Origin: Symbiodinium natans
Taxonomy: Eukaryota > Sar > Dinophyceae > Suessiales > Symbiodiniaceae
Reading direction: 5' to 3'
Length of the DNA stretch: 64,000 nt
Assembly (NCBI GenBank): GCA_905221605.1
Contig: CAJNDS010000555.1
Coordinates: forward strand, 50,788-114,787
Each line of letters starts with the position of its first letter. The stretch's first letter is position 1. Positions 1-9,060 of this stretch are shown in pieces. A program made the translations under genes and the position numbers. The notes below the pieces were generated by a model. That model saw only the letters and a program-made list of their open reading frames with translations, was not told where the DNA came from and did not search any database.

Positions 1-233
1 GGTGCACCTGATGGCTCACAGGCCAACGCAGTCCATGTGCGCCCCTGTGGGCAGGTCTTCTCACGGGCGTGAGGAACTGCAAGCTACCCCGCCCCACTAA
101 GCTAGGCACACATGAGAGATCTTATAAAAGCAATATAAAAGTCAAAGCTGAGTAAAAAAGACAAAGCTATCCAAGCAATGCTCTGATGCTACTCTTGCAT
201 GGTGTGTGTGGCTTGAGCCAAAATGGCTACGGG
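1..233 (-). other. Probable retroposed cDNA with relict spliced leader
   Basis: On the minus strand, 232 to 212 matches the conserved 21 bases of the dinoflagellate spliced leader; the plus strand shows CTTGAGCCAAAATGGCTAC followed by GG. Only the variable first leader base (C, where A/G/T is usual) departs from consensus. The leader is followed by CCACACACACC and not by the GT that begins the intron part of an SL RNA gene. This is therefore better read as the 5' end of a trans-spliced mRNA copied back into the genome than as an SL RNA gene. The 210 bases downstream (towards base 1) contain no long frame; the first ATG is followed after two codons by TAG. The host gene of the cDNA lies beyond the left edge and cannot be named. 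Confidence 0.7.
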
Positions 234-495
234 CTTTGCGTTCTGCGTTGAACTCTGAGCGGCATTTCCGGCAAAGTCAAAAAAGATGGAGAGCTCGTGG
301 GCAGTGCTTGTTTAGGCTTAGGATTTCGTAGGCCTTTGTTAGCTTTGATAGTGTGGCTTGAACTTGAAGCGAACGATTCGTTTCATTTAAGATGCCCAGC
401 CACAGCCTCCACCACCACAGGCAGGATCATCACAATCGGGAGCGCCAGAGGCTACATCTCCTCAGGTCAGGGTGGTTCTTCTTCTTCGATGCCGT

Positions 496-1344
496 TCACC
501 TCGAAGGCCCTCCGGCAACCTCATCCACTACCACTGCGCCGCAAGGGATAGTCGGATAGACACCAGTCAGGTCACGGAGCTTTGCCAGGGTTGGCTTGCC
601 ACCCTTGTCACTAGTTGCTGGCACACCCTTCTTTACAGGACACTCCTTCGCACGATACTTTGTGGAACCGCGCAAGCACCTTTCTGCGCGCTGCAGGCCG
701 TCCCAAGAATGGGTAAAGGAACAGTCCTTTCCTCGGCGGCATCCATCGTCCGTTCCAAACCATTTGCATGGCTTGTCAATCGTGGGCCTTGCCTTTGCCT
801 TTGGTGACCCATCCGCCGAAGATTGGAGGCCCTTCAAGGTGGTCGCCGTTACCCGTCGGCGCTGCAGCCCAAGGGCTCCAACTCGGCTAGCAAATGCGGT
901 AGGTGCCGCGTCACGTTGTCCTGAGTTGGCCTCGTGTCGATCTGCAACTCCGTCCGCGCCAGAGCCACTCGAAACTTAAAGTCCGGAAAGGATTCCGAGG
1001 TCTTCTTCACGATCGTCGTGAGGGAGCGAGTCTGAACCGATTCGTCTGGCAGCTTCACCTCAATGTCCGCGGCCCGCTGGAGAAGGCGATGCCATCTTCT
1101 CAGCGCCTCTGTAGGACCTGGAGCGCTTTCTGCCACATCCAACTGACGAAGAAGCTGAGCCCGGTCCTGAGCGCCCCCCCACTGAAAGGAAAAAATTGCG
1201 CTCCAACTTCCTGAACCTGTCCTCCATGAGCTCCGCCGTCAAAACAGGCTTGACCGCAAGGCGCCTCATCGGGGAAAGCGACTGGTACTCCGCGCGCGAC
1301 TCTTGTGCTATGGCCAATGTTTTTGACCGCCGTACCCCCGCTCC
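496..1344 (-). pseudogene. Retroelement gag-like ORF with CCCH finger, frameshifted
   Basis: Read leftwards from the N gap, the minus strand encodes a charged protein ('LVRRL'-type helices, 'RRWHRLLQRAADIEVKLPD', 'IVKKTSESFPDFKFRVALAR') and then a zinc finger C-x8-C-x5-C-x3-H ('CKWFGTDDGCRRGKDCSFTH'). It ends with a degraded second knuckle, CLRGSTKYRAKEC, which has lost one Cys and its His compared with a CCHC motif. The frame changes twice: near a C7 run at about 1172-1179, and again near 850, which returns to the first frame. Both shifts and the broken knuckle suggest a dead copy, although assembly error in the homopolymer is possible. The CCCH plus CCHC layout is what I know from gag-like proteins of dinoflagellate copia-type elements. 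No pol domains are visible and the 5' part is lost in the gap. Confidence 0.55.
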
Positions 1345-1444
1345 NNNNNNNNNNNNNNNNNNNNNNNNNNNNNNNNNNNNNNNNNNNNNNNNNNNNNNNN
1401 NNNNNNNNNNNNNNNNNNNNNNNNNNNNNNNNNNNNNNNNNNNN
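1345..1444. other. Assembly gap of 100 N
   Basis: Exactly 100 N. The round length suggests a scaffold gap of unknown true size. It abuts the GT-rich array that starts at 1445, which is the likely cause of the break, and cuts the gag-like region on its left. Confidence 0.98.
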
Positions 1445-1864
1445 TGTGTGTGTGTTGTGTGTGTGTTGTGTGTGTGTTGTGTGTGTGTTGTGTGTGTTGT
1501 GTGTGTTGTGTGTGTTGTGTGTGTTGTGTGTGTTGTGTGTGTTGTGTGTGTTGTGTGTGTTGTGTGTGTTGGGTGTGTTGTGTGTGTTGTGTGTGTTGTG
1601 TGTGTTGTGTGTGTGGTGTGTGTTGTGTGTGTTGTGTGTGTTGTGTGTGTTGTGTGTGTTGTGTGTGTTGTGTGTGTTGTGTGTGTTGTGTGTGTTGTGT
1701 GTGTTGTGTGTGTTGTGTGTGTTGTGTGTGTTGTGTGTGTTGTGTGTGTTGTGGGTGCTGTGTGTGTTGTGTGTGTTGTGTGTGTTGTGTGGGTTGTGTG
1801 TGTTGTGTGCGTTGTGGGTGTTGTGTGTGTTGTGTGTGTTGTGTGTGTTGTGTGGGTGTGTGTG
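1445..1864. repeat. 9-bp TTGTGTGTG tandem array
   Basis: About 45 head-to-tail copies of TTGTGTGTG with a few single-base variants (for example TTGGGTGTG and GTGGTGTGTG). Because the unit is three codons long, it creates long false frames of Cys-Val-Val or His-Thr repeats on both strands. The first copies next to the gap are longer (11 bp). Confidence 0.95.
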
Positions 1865-2400
1865 TTTTTTTTGGTTGGTCGGGTGGGTGGGTGTGCGGGT
1901 GGGTGGGTGGTTGGGTGGGTGGGGCGTGGGTGCGTGGGGCCGTGGGGGCGTGGGTGCGTGGGTGCTTCGGGCGCGGGCTTGGGCGGGGGTGTGGGTGGGT
2001 GTGGGTGTTGGGTTGGGTTTGGTTGCGCGGCGTCTGCTTCCTCCTTTTTTCCCATTTCTCAACCCCCCCTCCCTGGCGCTTCGTGGGGGGGGTTGTTTCT
2101 GGTCCACCCTTGGCCCTTCGCTTATGTTTTGTCCTCGCCGGCCCCTTGTCTCCCTCCCTGTCAGGGCGCTGCTCCCTCCCGCAACCACCCCCAGTCTTCG
2201 GCCTCTCCTTTCCCTTGCCTCCTCTCTGTCCTTCCTCCGCTTCTTTCTCTCCTTGCCCCCCTCATCCCTTTCCTGGCCACTTGGATGCATAGTCTAGTTT
2301 AGTCCTCCACTTGAACCCCTCGTGGAGGCGAGCTATGACGCTTACGGAGCTCTCCTGAGATACGGGGGGGGACGTGGTTGTAAGGCAGCGGTTACTGCCG
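1865..2400. other. G/T-rich then pyrimidine-rich spacer
   Basis: After the array the plus strand is GGTGGG-rich to about 2030, then a C/T-rich stretch runs to about 2290. I see no frame with protein-like composition here; the long frames that cross it are extensions of the simple repeat. Confidence 0.6.
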
Positions 2401-2407
2401 CGTGCCG

Positions 2408-2434
2408 TCCTCCTCCTCCTCCTCCTCCTCCTCC

Positions 2435-2512
<78 letters not shown>

Positions 2513-2551
2513 AAGTAGTAGTAGTTAGTAGTAGTAGTTAGTAGTAGTAGT

Positions 2552-2607
<56 letters not shown>

Positions 2608-2635
2608 TAGTAGTAGTAGCAGCAGCAGTAGCAGC

Positions 2636-2682
<47 letters not shown>

Positions 2683-2692
2683 CAGTAGTAGC

Positions 2693-2759
<67 letters not shown>

Positions 2760-2773
2760 GTAGCAGCAGCAGC

Positions 2774-2805
<32 letters not shown>

Positions 2806-2806
2806 C

Positions 2807-2868
<62 letters not shown>

Positions 2869-2884
2869 CAGAAGTAGTAGTAGC

Positions 2885-2958
<74 letters not shown>

Positions 2959-3004
2959 CAGCAGTAGTAGTCGTAGTAGTCGTAGTAGTCGTAGTAGTCG
3001 TAGT
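2408..3004. repeat. Trinucleotide tract: (TCC)n then (TAG)n
   Basis: Eight to nine TCC triplets (2408-2433) are followed by about 570 bases of TAG/AGT triplets, interrupted by AGC and AGA triplets and ending with four AGTAGTCGT units (2965-3004). The frame reading TAG is closed, and the others give poly-Ser, poly-Val/Thr or poly-Tyr shadows. Confidence 0.97.
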
Positions 3005-3080
3005 ACTCGTTTGCAGTCTCACGAAGGCCTGTGCACAGGCCGTTGAGTTCTTTCGAGCGACGGGGTGCGTTGCGTCCTAA

Positions 3081-3692
3081 GGCACTCCGGGTGTGGCGGT
3101 CCACTGGGTGAACTCATGTGAGCAATGTGGGTTTTCCGGATGTTCACCGATTGGTGACTGGCAGCCTTATTACCGAGTGGGAGTGCCAGTTCATGAATGG
3201 GGCTGCGAGAAGGTTCCTGCAAATCCTCTTTTCGTAGGGAGGCCGAACAACGGCGGTATCTACATTGTCCAGCCGGCCATTCTTCATCACGTGAACCACT
3301 GCACGACGTGTGGCTCCGTCAACTTCTGTGTAAACTTCTTCAAGGATGATCCCAACTTACAAAGCAGTGGGGAGTTCGTGATTGGTGCCACGCTCCCGGA
3401 ATGGGGTTGTGACAAGGTGGGAAGCAATCCCGTCACAGCCCATGACCCCAGCACCGGCATGGTGTTTTTCGTGACCTTCGAACCGCTTGTTCTTCACCAC
3501 GTGTCAACCTGCTCCGACTGCGGCAGAACCTGGTGCTCCGGCTTTTGGATGGACAAGGCAGGATTGGCCAGCAGCGTGGACTTCGTCGTCGGCTCCACCC
3601 TCGCCATTTGGGGTTGCGACAAGCTTGGCAGCAACCCGATTCAGGTCCACGACAAGAGCACGGGAGCGGTCTATGTTGTGGAGGGGCTTTAA
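3081..3692 (+). CDS. Triple-repeat Cys-rich protein, unknown family (3' exon)
   Basis: The open frame runs from just after an in-frame TAA (3078-3080) to TAA at 3690-3692. It encodes three tandem repeats of about 65 residues. The shared pattern is HHVxxCxxCG, then one or two Cys, an F/W-rich stretch, then LxxWGC[DE]KxGSNP, then a HDxSTGxVxxV segment. Repeat 1 (3108-3290) is the most diverged; repeats 2 and 3 are clearly homologous ('EWGCDKVGSNP' against 'IWGCDKLGSNP'). There is no ATG near the 5' end and only one internal ATG in repeat 2, so this is probably the last exon of a longer gene; the AG at 3080-3081 could be its acceptor. The CxxC pairs suggest metal binding or disulfides. I do not recognise the family. 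The frame is clean despite lying between two microsatellites, which argues for selection. Confidence 0.62.
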   Translation, partial: GTPGVAVHWVNSCEQCGFSGCSPIGDWQPYYRVGVPVHEWGCEKVPANPLFVGRPNNGGIYIVQPAILHHVNHCTTCGSVNFCVNFFKDDPNLQSSGEFVIGATLPEWGCDKVGSNPVTAHDPSTGMVFFVTFEPLVLHHVSTCSDCGRTWCSGFWMDKAGLASSVDFVVGSTLAIWGCDKLGSNPIQVHDKSTGAVYVVEGL

Positions 3693-3968
3693 GGCGACCA
3701 GCCCTTGCAGCGCTGGGCAACAGCAGCAGATGCATCAGTGAGCAGCAAAAATTGCACACTCACAAATGGCGTCGCTGAGAGAGCGGCCTTTAGAAGCAGG
3801 AATTATGAGCTCGTGACCGGCACATGGCATCCGCATGGGGCTACATCAAGAGCAAAACTATTGCTATCAAAAAATTGCCCGCCTCGTCCACAACAGTATT
3901 ATGTACGTGTGGCCAGCGGCCCACTGACGCGGCAACAACAATACCAGTAGCAACAGCAGTTAGCAGCT

Positions 3969-4018
3969 TCAACAAAAAAAACAACAATAACAATAACAAC
4001 AACAACAACAACAACAGT

Positions 4019-4069
<51 letters not shown>

Positions 4070-4271
4070 GTACAACAACAGTACAACAACAGTACAACAA
4101 CAGTACAACAACAGTACAACAACAGTACAACAACAGTACAACAACAGTACAACAACAGTACAACAACAGTACAATAACATTACAACAACAACAACAACAG
4201 CAACAACAACAACACCAGCAGCAACAACAACAACAACGACGACAACAACAACAACAACAACACACTTAAAC

Positions 4272-4317
<46 letters not shown>

Positions 4318-4322
4318 CCACG

Positions 4323-4355
<33 letters not shown>

Positions 4356-4400
4356 GCAGCCGCAACCACTTAATAACCACAACCACAACCAGCAACCAAC
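3969..4400. repeat. (CAA)n tract with an embedded 11-bp array
   Basis: CAA/ACA triplets fill most of the interval. At about 4066-4172 an 11-bp unit, AGTACAACAAC, repeats nine to ten times, so the phase shifts by two bases per unit and all three frames cycle. Long Gln/Asn or Cys/Val frames here are low-complexity shadows. Confidence 0.95.
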
Positions 4401-4689
4401 AACCACAACGAATCATGAAGCACTGCGGACGATGAAATACGAAGGTGAGATTTCCACCTAATTCGTCGATCTTTATTCATAGCAGGCCGGAAGAGCGGTT
4501 AAAACACAACAGCAGAGGGCCTACTTACAACGTTCCGCAGGCTTGCCTCGTAGTTGGAGTCTTCGTTTCGGTGCATTGGGTGGTGTCGCAGATGCTTAGA
4601 GTCAGGAATTATAGTGGTGTTAGATCATGTATGCAGTGCCGGCGAAAGGAGTCACTGTGTTAAAGCTCGGTGACGAGATCCAAAGTCTT

Positions 4690-5040
4690 GCATAATTCGT
4701 TCACTTGTCGGCAGCTTCCAAAGCGTGACGCGACACTTCACAAGTTGCCACGCAGTGGCCCAGTTGTGATAGGATCGTCGTGCAGTTGGTGATGTTGCAG
4801 TGCAAAGTCGAAGATATATCAGGACATGGGCGTGAGTCGGTGAAACTGGTTTGAATTTAGTGGTGTGTGGTGCGTGTGTGGCATGTGCCGTCTACTCTGT
4901 CTCCACTGTCGAAGCAAGGACGGGGCGTTTAAATCCCAAAGCATTCGACGTGCACCCAGTGACGTGTGGCCAGTCGCCGTAAAAAGGCTGAAGAGCCGCA
5001 CCGGGTCACACAAGGAAGCGCGCCTGCAAGTTTTGTCGAA
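4690..5040 (+). repeat. Dispersed repeat, copy 1
   Basis: This segment shares an ordered set of blocks with 7693-8065: TAATTCGTTCAC, CAAGTTGCCA, TCGTCGTGCAGTTG, then ATATCA, a GAATT[TC]AG block, CATTCGA, GTGTGGCCAGTCGCC and a GCCGCACC[GA]GG block. Order and orientation agree, and the spacing differs by small indels. It carries no coding signal. It is most likely an old non-autonomous mobile element or a retroposed sequence. Confidence 0.65.
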
Positions 5041-7690
5041 AGTGGGCTGTGGAATCAATCAAGCATCACTTTTCCATACATATATATTTGTATGGACACA
5101 AACACGCGCAGGTACATGTCTGCACATTTCACGCATTGCCCTGCGATTCAGGTGATGCGACTATAATGCGATTAGCTGCAGCCCATTCCCGCAAATTCAA
5201 TCAAACTCAGTGCTTGGAGGCGGCAAAATCGTGCCTTAATGTGAGAAAGCACCTTCAGCTGGACCGAGCAATCCTATGACTATGTGGAGGCGTTGTACAG
5301 GCATTTGGTAGTGTTGGTGTGAAGGCGGCGAACAGTACATCTTGAGATATTGCCTTGATTGCAACCTGTAGTGCCGACTTTACGTTCCACAATGCCAAAA
5401 TGCGAGACTGACGTCGATGTACGTACCGTTCAAACGACGTTGTAGCCGACTCGGCACGCACGTCTCGGCTTGATCGCGAAAAAGGCAAACAACCAGCCTT
5501 CGGCATGGGTCCGGCTTTCTTGCGGAGCCGATCTGAAGGTATAGCAGCAGCACGAAATGAAATCTGCAGGTGCAGCCAGCTGTTCGAGCCCTTCATGCGG
5601 ATGACCGCTGGAATCTCAGTGCTGATGCAAGGAGTTTCACAGCAATAGGAGAAAGTTGGAGGTCCATGGAAGGTAAGAAGGGAAGTAAGCAAGGAGGTGA
5701 GAAGGCGAGTAGTGGTGTCAACTTCAAGCGTCGAGTCATGCAACATACCTGAAAGTCTGATCATCACCAAGCACCAACCCAACACAAAAACGAGCATGCT
5801 GCGATAAAACGCCCATGCTTGTACTTCAGATGTTAGAGCAAGCCTTCCATGCATGTACCTCCTCGAAGCATTGGATGTAATCACGTTTATGCATTGCAGT
5901 GCTGGGATCTGCGAAGCGCTCCATCCGTGCCTGCACCCTCGCCAGTTTTGCCCTCTTTGGCGGAGCTGGGCCTCGGACTTCTCGCTCGCCTCCTCAGAAA
6001 GAAGCCCTGCCAGAAGTCTGCTTCAGCCGCAAGCCAGGCGCTTTGCTTCCGTCAATGTCAGCGGTGAGTCGCCGATCCAGGCCTCGGGAACTCTGCATAT
6101 GGCAGCTTCTCAGTGCCACGTTTTAATCAGGGGCCGACTAGTCACAGCAGGGTTTCGGGATCTTACCTCACGTTTGAAGTTGTCGCGCGGGGCAGAGCCC
6201 CGAGCTGCTCACAGATTTCAGATTTCGAGCCTGGTCGGTGCTTCTGGGTTTCTCCAACACCTTTGATATGTTTTGCTGCTTTGGGGAAGTTGATGGAGCT
6301 TAGGCGGGGGCTTGAGCTGGCTGTCTGAAAATCCGAGCACCTCGAAGCTTCAGCGGGTGCAAACGAGTGGCCAAAGAGCCCAGGAGCGCGATGTCTGTGG
6401 GCTCTGTAGGTGTTGCAAAGGGTTCTGTAGGAGTCCTGACATGGGGCTATACACAGGGTTCTTCAGGGTTCTGTACGGGTTGGTCGGGTTGGTCAAGAGT
6501 TCTGACGTTGAGCTTTTCGGAGCTTCGAGTGCCTAAAGCCCTGCATCCTAAACCCTAAGCCGTAGGATTCAAGCTCAGAGATTGAGCAGTTCTGAACTTC
6601 TGGATATCTCACTCTCTGAGCCTAAACCCGGCAGCCTAAACCCCCGACAGCGAAGCAAGAGCCCAGATTCCAACACCCCTGCAGTAGTTTCGCAAGCCAG
6701 AGCAAATTGAGACAAGACAGATCGCCTTATCAGTTTAGATCTGGTGCGCCCTCTACCGAAGGTGGGGGTGGGCCGGATTTTGCCGGTTCTGCACAGGAGC
6801 TTGCAGAAGCCCGGCCCCAAAGGTGAAGAGAAGCGGAAGCCGGAAGCCTGCGAAGCCTGCCTTCGAGGGGGCGTTTTCAGCCTCATAGCTCACTTCTACT
6901 TCTCCGGCGCAAAGCCCATATGGAATTTAAGACCTAAGCACAAACTTGCCAAGAGCTTGGGCCGGCGGCTGCAACCTGCAAGAAGTCAAGAAGGGTCCAA
7001 AACAGGTGCGCCTGCGATGGAGGTGTTCGGGGGAATCCCGGACGAGAGCCTGAATGTGGACCTCTGGCAAACAGCACGCCTTGCCTTCAGAATCCCTCTC
7101 AATTGTCTTCCTCGTTTCATCGAGGGTCCACGTCATGCCTGGGATCCTAGATCCCATGGCTTCATCTCAGCTTCTGAGGCCATGTCTTTCTCAAGGCATC
7201 TCTTGCTCATGACTTGTCTTGCCCTCGTCTGAGAGATTCGTGGCGCCGGGTCTGGTGTTGTACATAAGCCTGTTCGGTACAACACAGAAGTCCAAAGTCT
7301 GTTGTCTTTCATCGTGGTGATGGTGATGCTTAGCAGGCAACGCCTCACGGGAATCCAGAGCTCGCTGGGGAGCAAAGCCGTGGCCATGAAGCCACGAGCC
7401 GGCGACGGCAGGCCGCCTGGTCCGTGCGGTCTGGGTCCAAGCTTCAGGATGTTCACTGCAACCGTTTGATGTGGTGTGGATCCCACTTGAATAGTGTTTC
7501 ACGCGAGCGGACTCCTTTGTCCTCGGCTTTTGTTGGTTCCGTTCTGTTGAGTCTTGCGTATGTACGCCATACGTCCTGCGGACAGTCGCCGCAACCGGTT
7601 TGAAGAGCTGCTGTGTCTCGGAGAACTTGGGCCGAACAACTGGCTCAGCTTGTGTCCTTGCGAAGCTCCTGTGTGCAGCGCCGGCCAAGC
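5041..7690. other. No supported gene
   Basis: Several frames of 70-210 codons occur on both strands, including one of about 200 codons on the minus strand from an ATG near 5852 to 5255 and one of 137 codons on the plus strand (5853-6266). None has recognisable motifs. The block 6540-6660 contains degenerate CCTAAACCC-like telomere motifs. A short plus-strand frame beginning MEVFGGIPDESLNVDLWQT (7017-7232) looks somewhat protein-like but is unassigned. Confidence 0.4.
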
Positions 7691-7692
7691 GC

Positions 7693-8065
7693 CGTGTAAT
7701 TCGTTCACCTGGATACGGCAACATCCACAGTTTTATATAGCACCTCCTTGCCATTAGGAGCAAGTTGCCAAATAGTTGCCCTTTCTGCAGGACTTCGTCG
7801 TGCAGTTGATGGTGTTGCAACGCGCAGACATATCATGTTAGTAGCTAAGTCGGGCTAGAATTCAGAGGTGGGAAGCGCAGCATTCGATGGGCACCAAGAC
7901 ATAGTAGCTGAGTGAGCACCCTTTATATTTTTTTTGGGATAATACGACCCCCTATAGAACTGAAAGTGTGCACTTTCTGGGGCTTATCAACTCGTGAACT
8001 AAGAAATGGGTAGCGTGTGGCCAGTCGCCATGCCAAGGTTGAAGTGCCGCACCAGGTGTCACAAG
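7693..8065 (+). repeat. Dispersed repeat, copy 2
   Basis: Second copy of the element at 4690-5040, in the same orientation about 3 kb downstream. Shared landmarks are TAATTCGTTCAC (7697), CAAGTTGCCA (7763), CTTCGTCGTGCAGTTGATGG (7794), CATTCGATGGGCACC (about 7882) and GTGTGGCCAGTCGCC (8015). Relative to copy 1 it carries an extra A/T-rich insertion at about 7915-8005. Confidence 0.65.
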
Positions 8066-8742
8066 GCAGTCTGTGGAAGGTAAACTAATTAGCTTTCGCA
8101 ACGAAGCCAGCAAGGATGGATCTGGACATCAGACCACCAAAGATGCTCACGCTTGAGACTTGGGCCCAGTGGAGTGCAGGTGCTGCTGGCCTCCAGCCCG
8201 CAGATGGCGGCAGCCACCCCCTGCCAGACACCTTCGTGAGCGCCTGAGATGGGCTCCTCATCAGCGCTGGATGCATGATGCTGCCTTGCAAGTGGTTGTC
8301 AAAACGCAAGAGCCGAAGCTGTTCCCGTTTTTGCTCAAAGGTCTGGCCCAGGGCCAAAGGTAGCCGTCAGCATGGCGCAAGAGTGCAGGCTGTGTGCGTC
8401 GCCTCGCGACGACGATTCAGACCATCTGCACCCACGGCTGGCTGGTCCAGACTCACACCAGTTACGATTGCAAGGACACGACCTCAGTTAGATGCCTTTG
8501 CCCTCGAAACATTGCCATGAAATTAGGATCGAAAGGCATAGGCCAAGGCCACAGCACAAAATTGAGACAAGCTCGTGCGAGAGCGACTGCAAGATAGATA
8601 CGATCCGTTTGCCTCCGTGCCATTCCGTGCCCTGATTTCTGGTTTCGAACCCTCGCATAGTTGCAGAGTTACTTTTGCGCAGCCATGCTCCTCAGCTTTT
8701 GTCAAGTTCCCCGGCAGCTCCTTGCCTGCTTTGCAACCACCT

Positions 8743-9060
8743 ATGAATGCTAGTGGTGACCTGCTGCAAGGCCAGATGAAGATCCTCGCCTACTTGTCTG
8801 AAACGATGGTCCGCAACACAAATGGGTCAACAGAGAAGACAAAGAGCACGGAGCCAGGGAGTTGCAGCGGAAATTGCACGCCCTGCGTCTTTGTTGCGAG
8901 CAAGCGTGGCTGCTGGCGGCAGCCTTGCTTAATGTGCCATGCCGAAGATCACATCCGGCTTCGGCAGAGTCTGAGGAAGGAGGCCAGCAGGCAGCGCTCT
9001 CTTCAGCACGTGGCAGAGCTAAAGGAGAAGAAGCAGAAGAAGCGCATGACGAAGACGTGA
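8743..9060 (+). CDS. Dinoflagellate-type CCCH zinc-finger protein
   Basis: The frame from ATG 8743 to TGA 9060 gives 105 residues. The core C-x2-C-x8-C-x4-C-x2-C-H ('CTPCVFVASKRGCWRQPC' followed by LMCH) matches the C3H1-like module that is greatly expanded in dinoflagellates: a Gly-rich lead, CxPC, a GC turn, CxxCH, then a basic helix. Here the finger is followed by a basic Arg/Lys-rich tail ending 'KEKKQKKRMTKT'. Such proteins are usually taken to bind RNA or nucleic acid, but the family is poorly studied. The frame is open upstream of 8743, so the ATG may be internal to an exon and the true N-terminus may lie on an upstream exon. A short non-coding 3' region follows. Confidence 0.55.
   Translation: MNASGDLLQGQMKILAYLSETMVRNTNGSTEKTKSTEPGSCSGNCTPCVFVASKRGCWRQPCLMCHAEDHIRLRQSLRKEASRQRSLQHVAELKEKKQKKRMTKT

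Noticed and set aside
1450-2300. Frames of 280-400 codons rich in Cys-Val or His-Thr across the GT array
   Set aside because: They follow the 9-bp repeat and cross the 100-N gap; composition is pure repeat and both strands are equally open.
2525-3104. Poly-Thr, poly-Tyr and poly-Ser frames
   Set aside because: Direct products of TAG triplets with no non-repeat coding flank.
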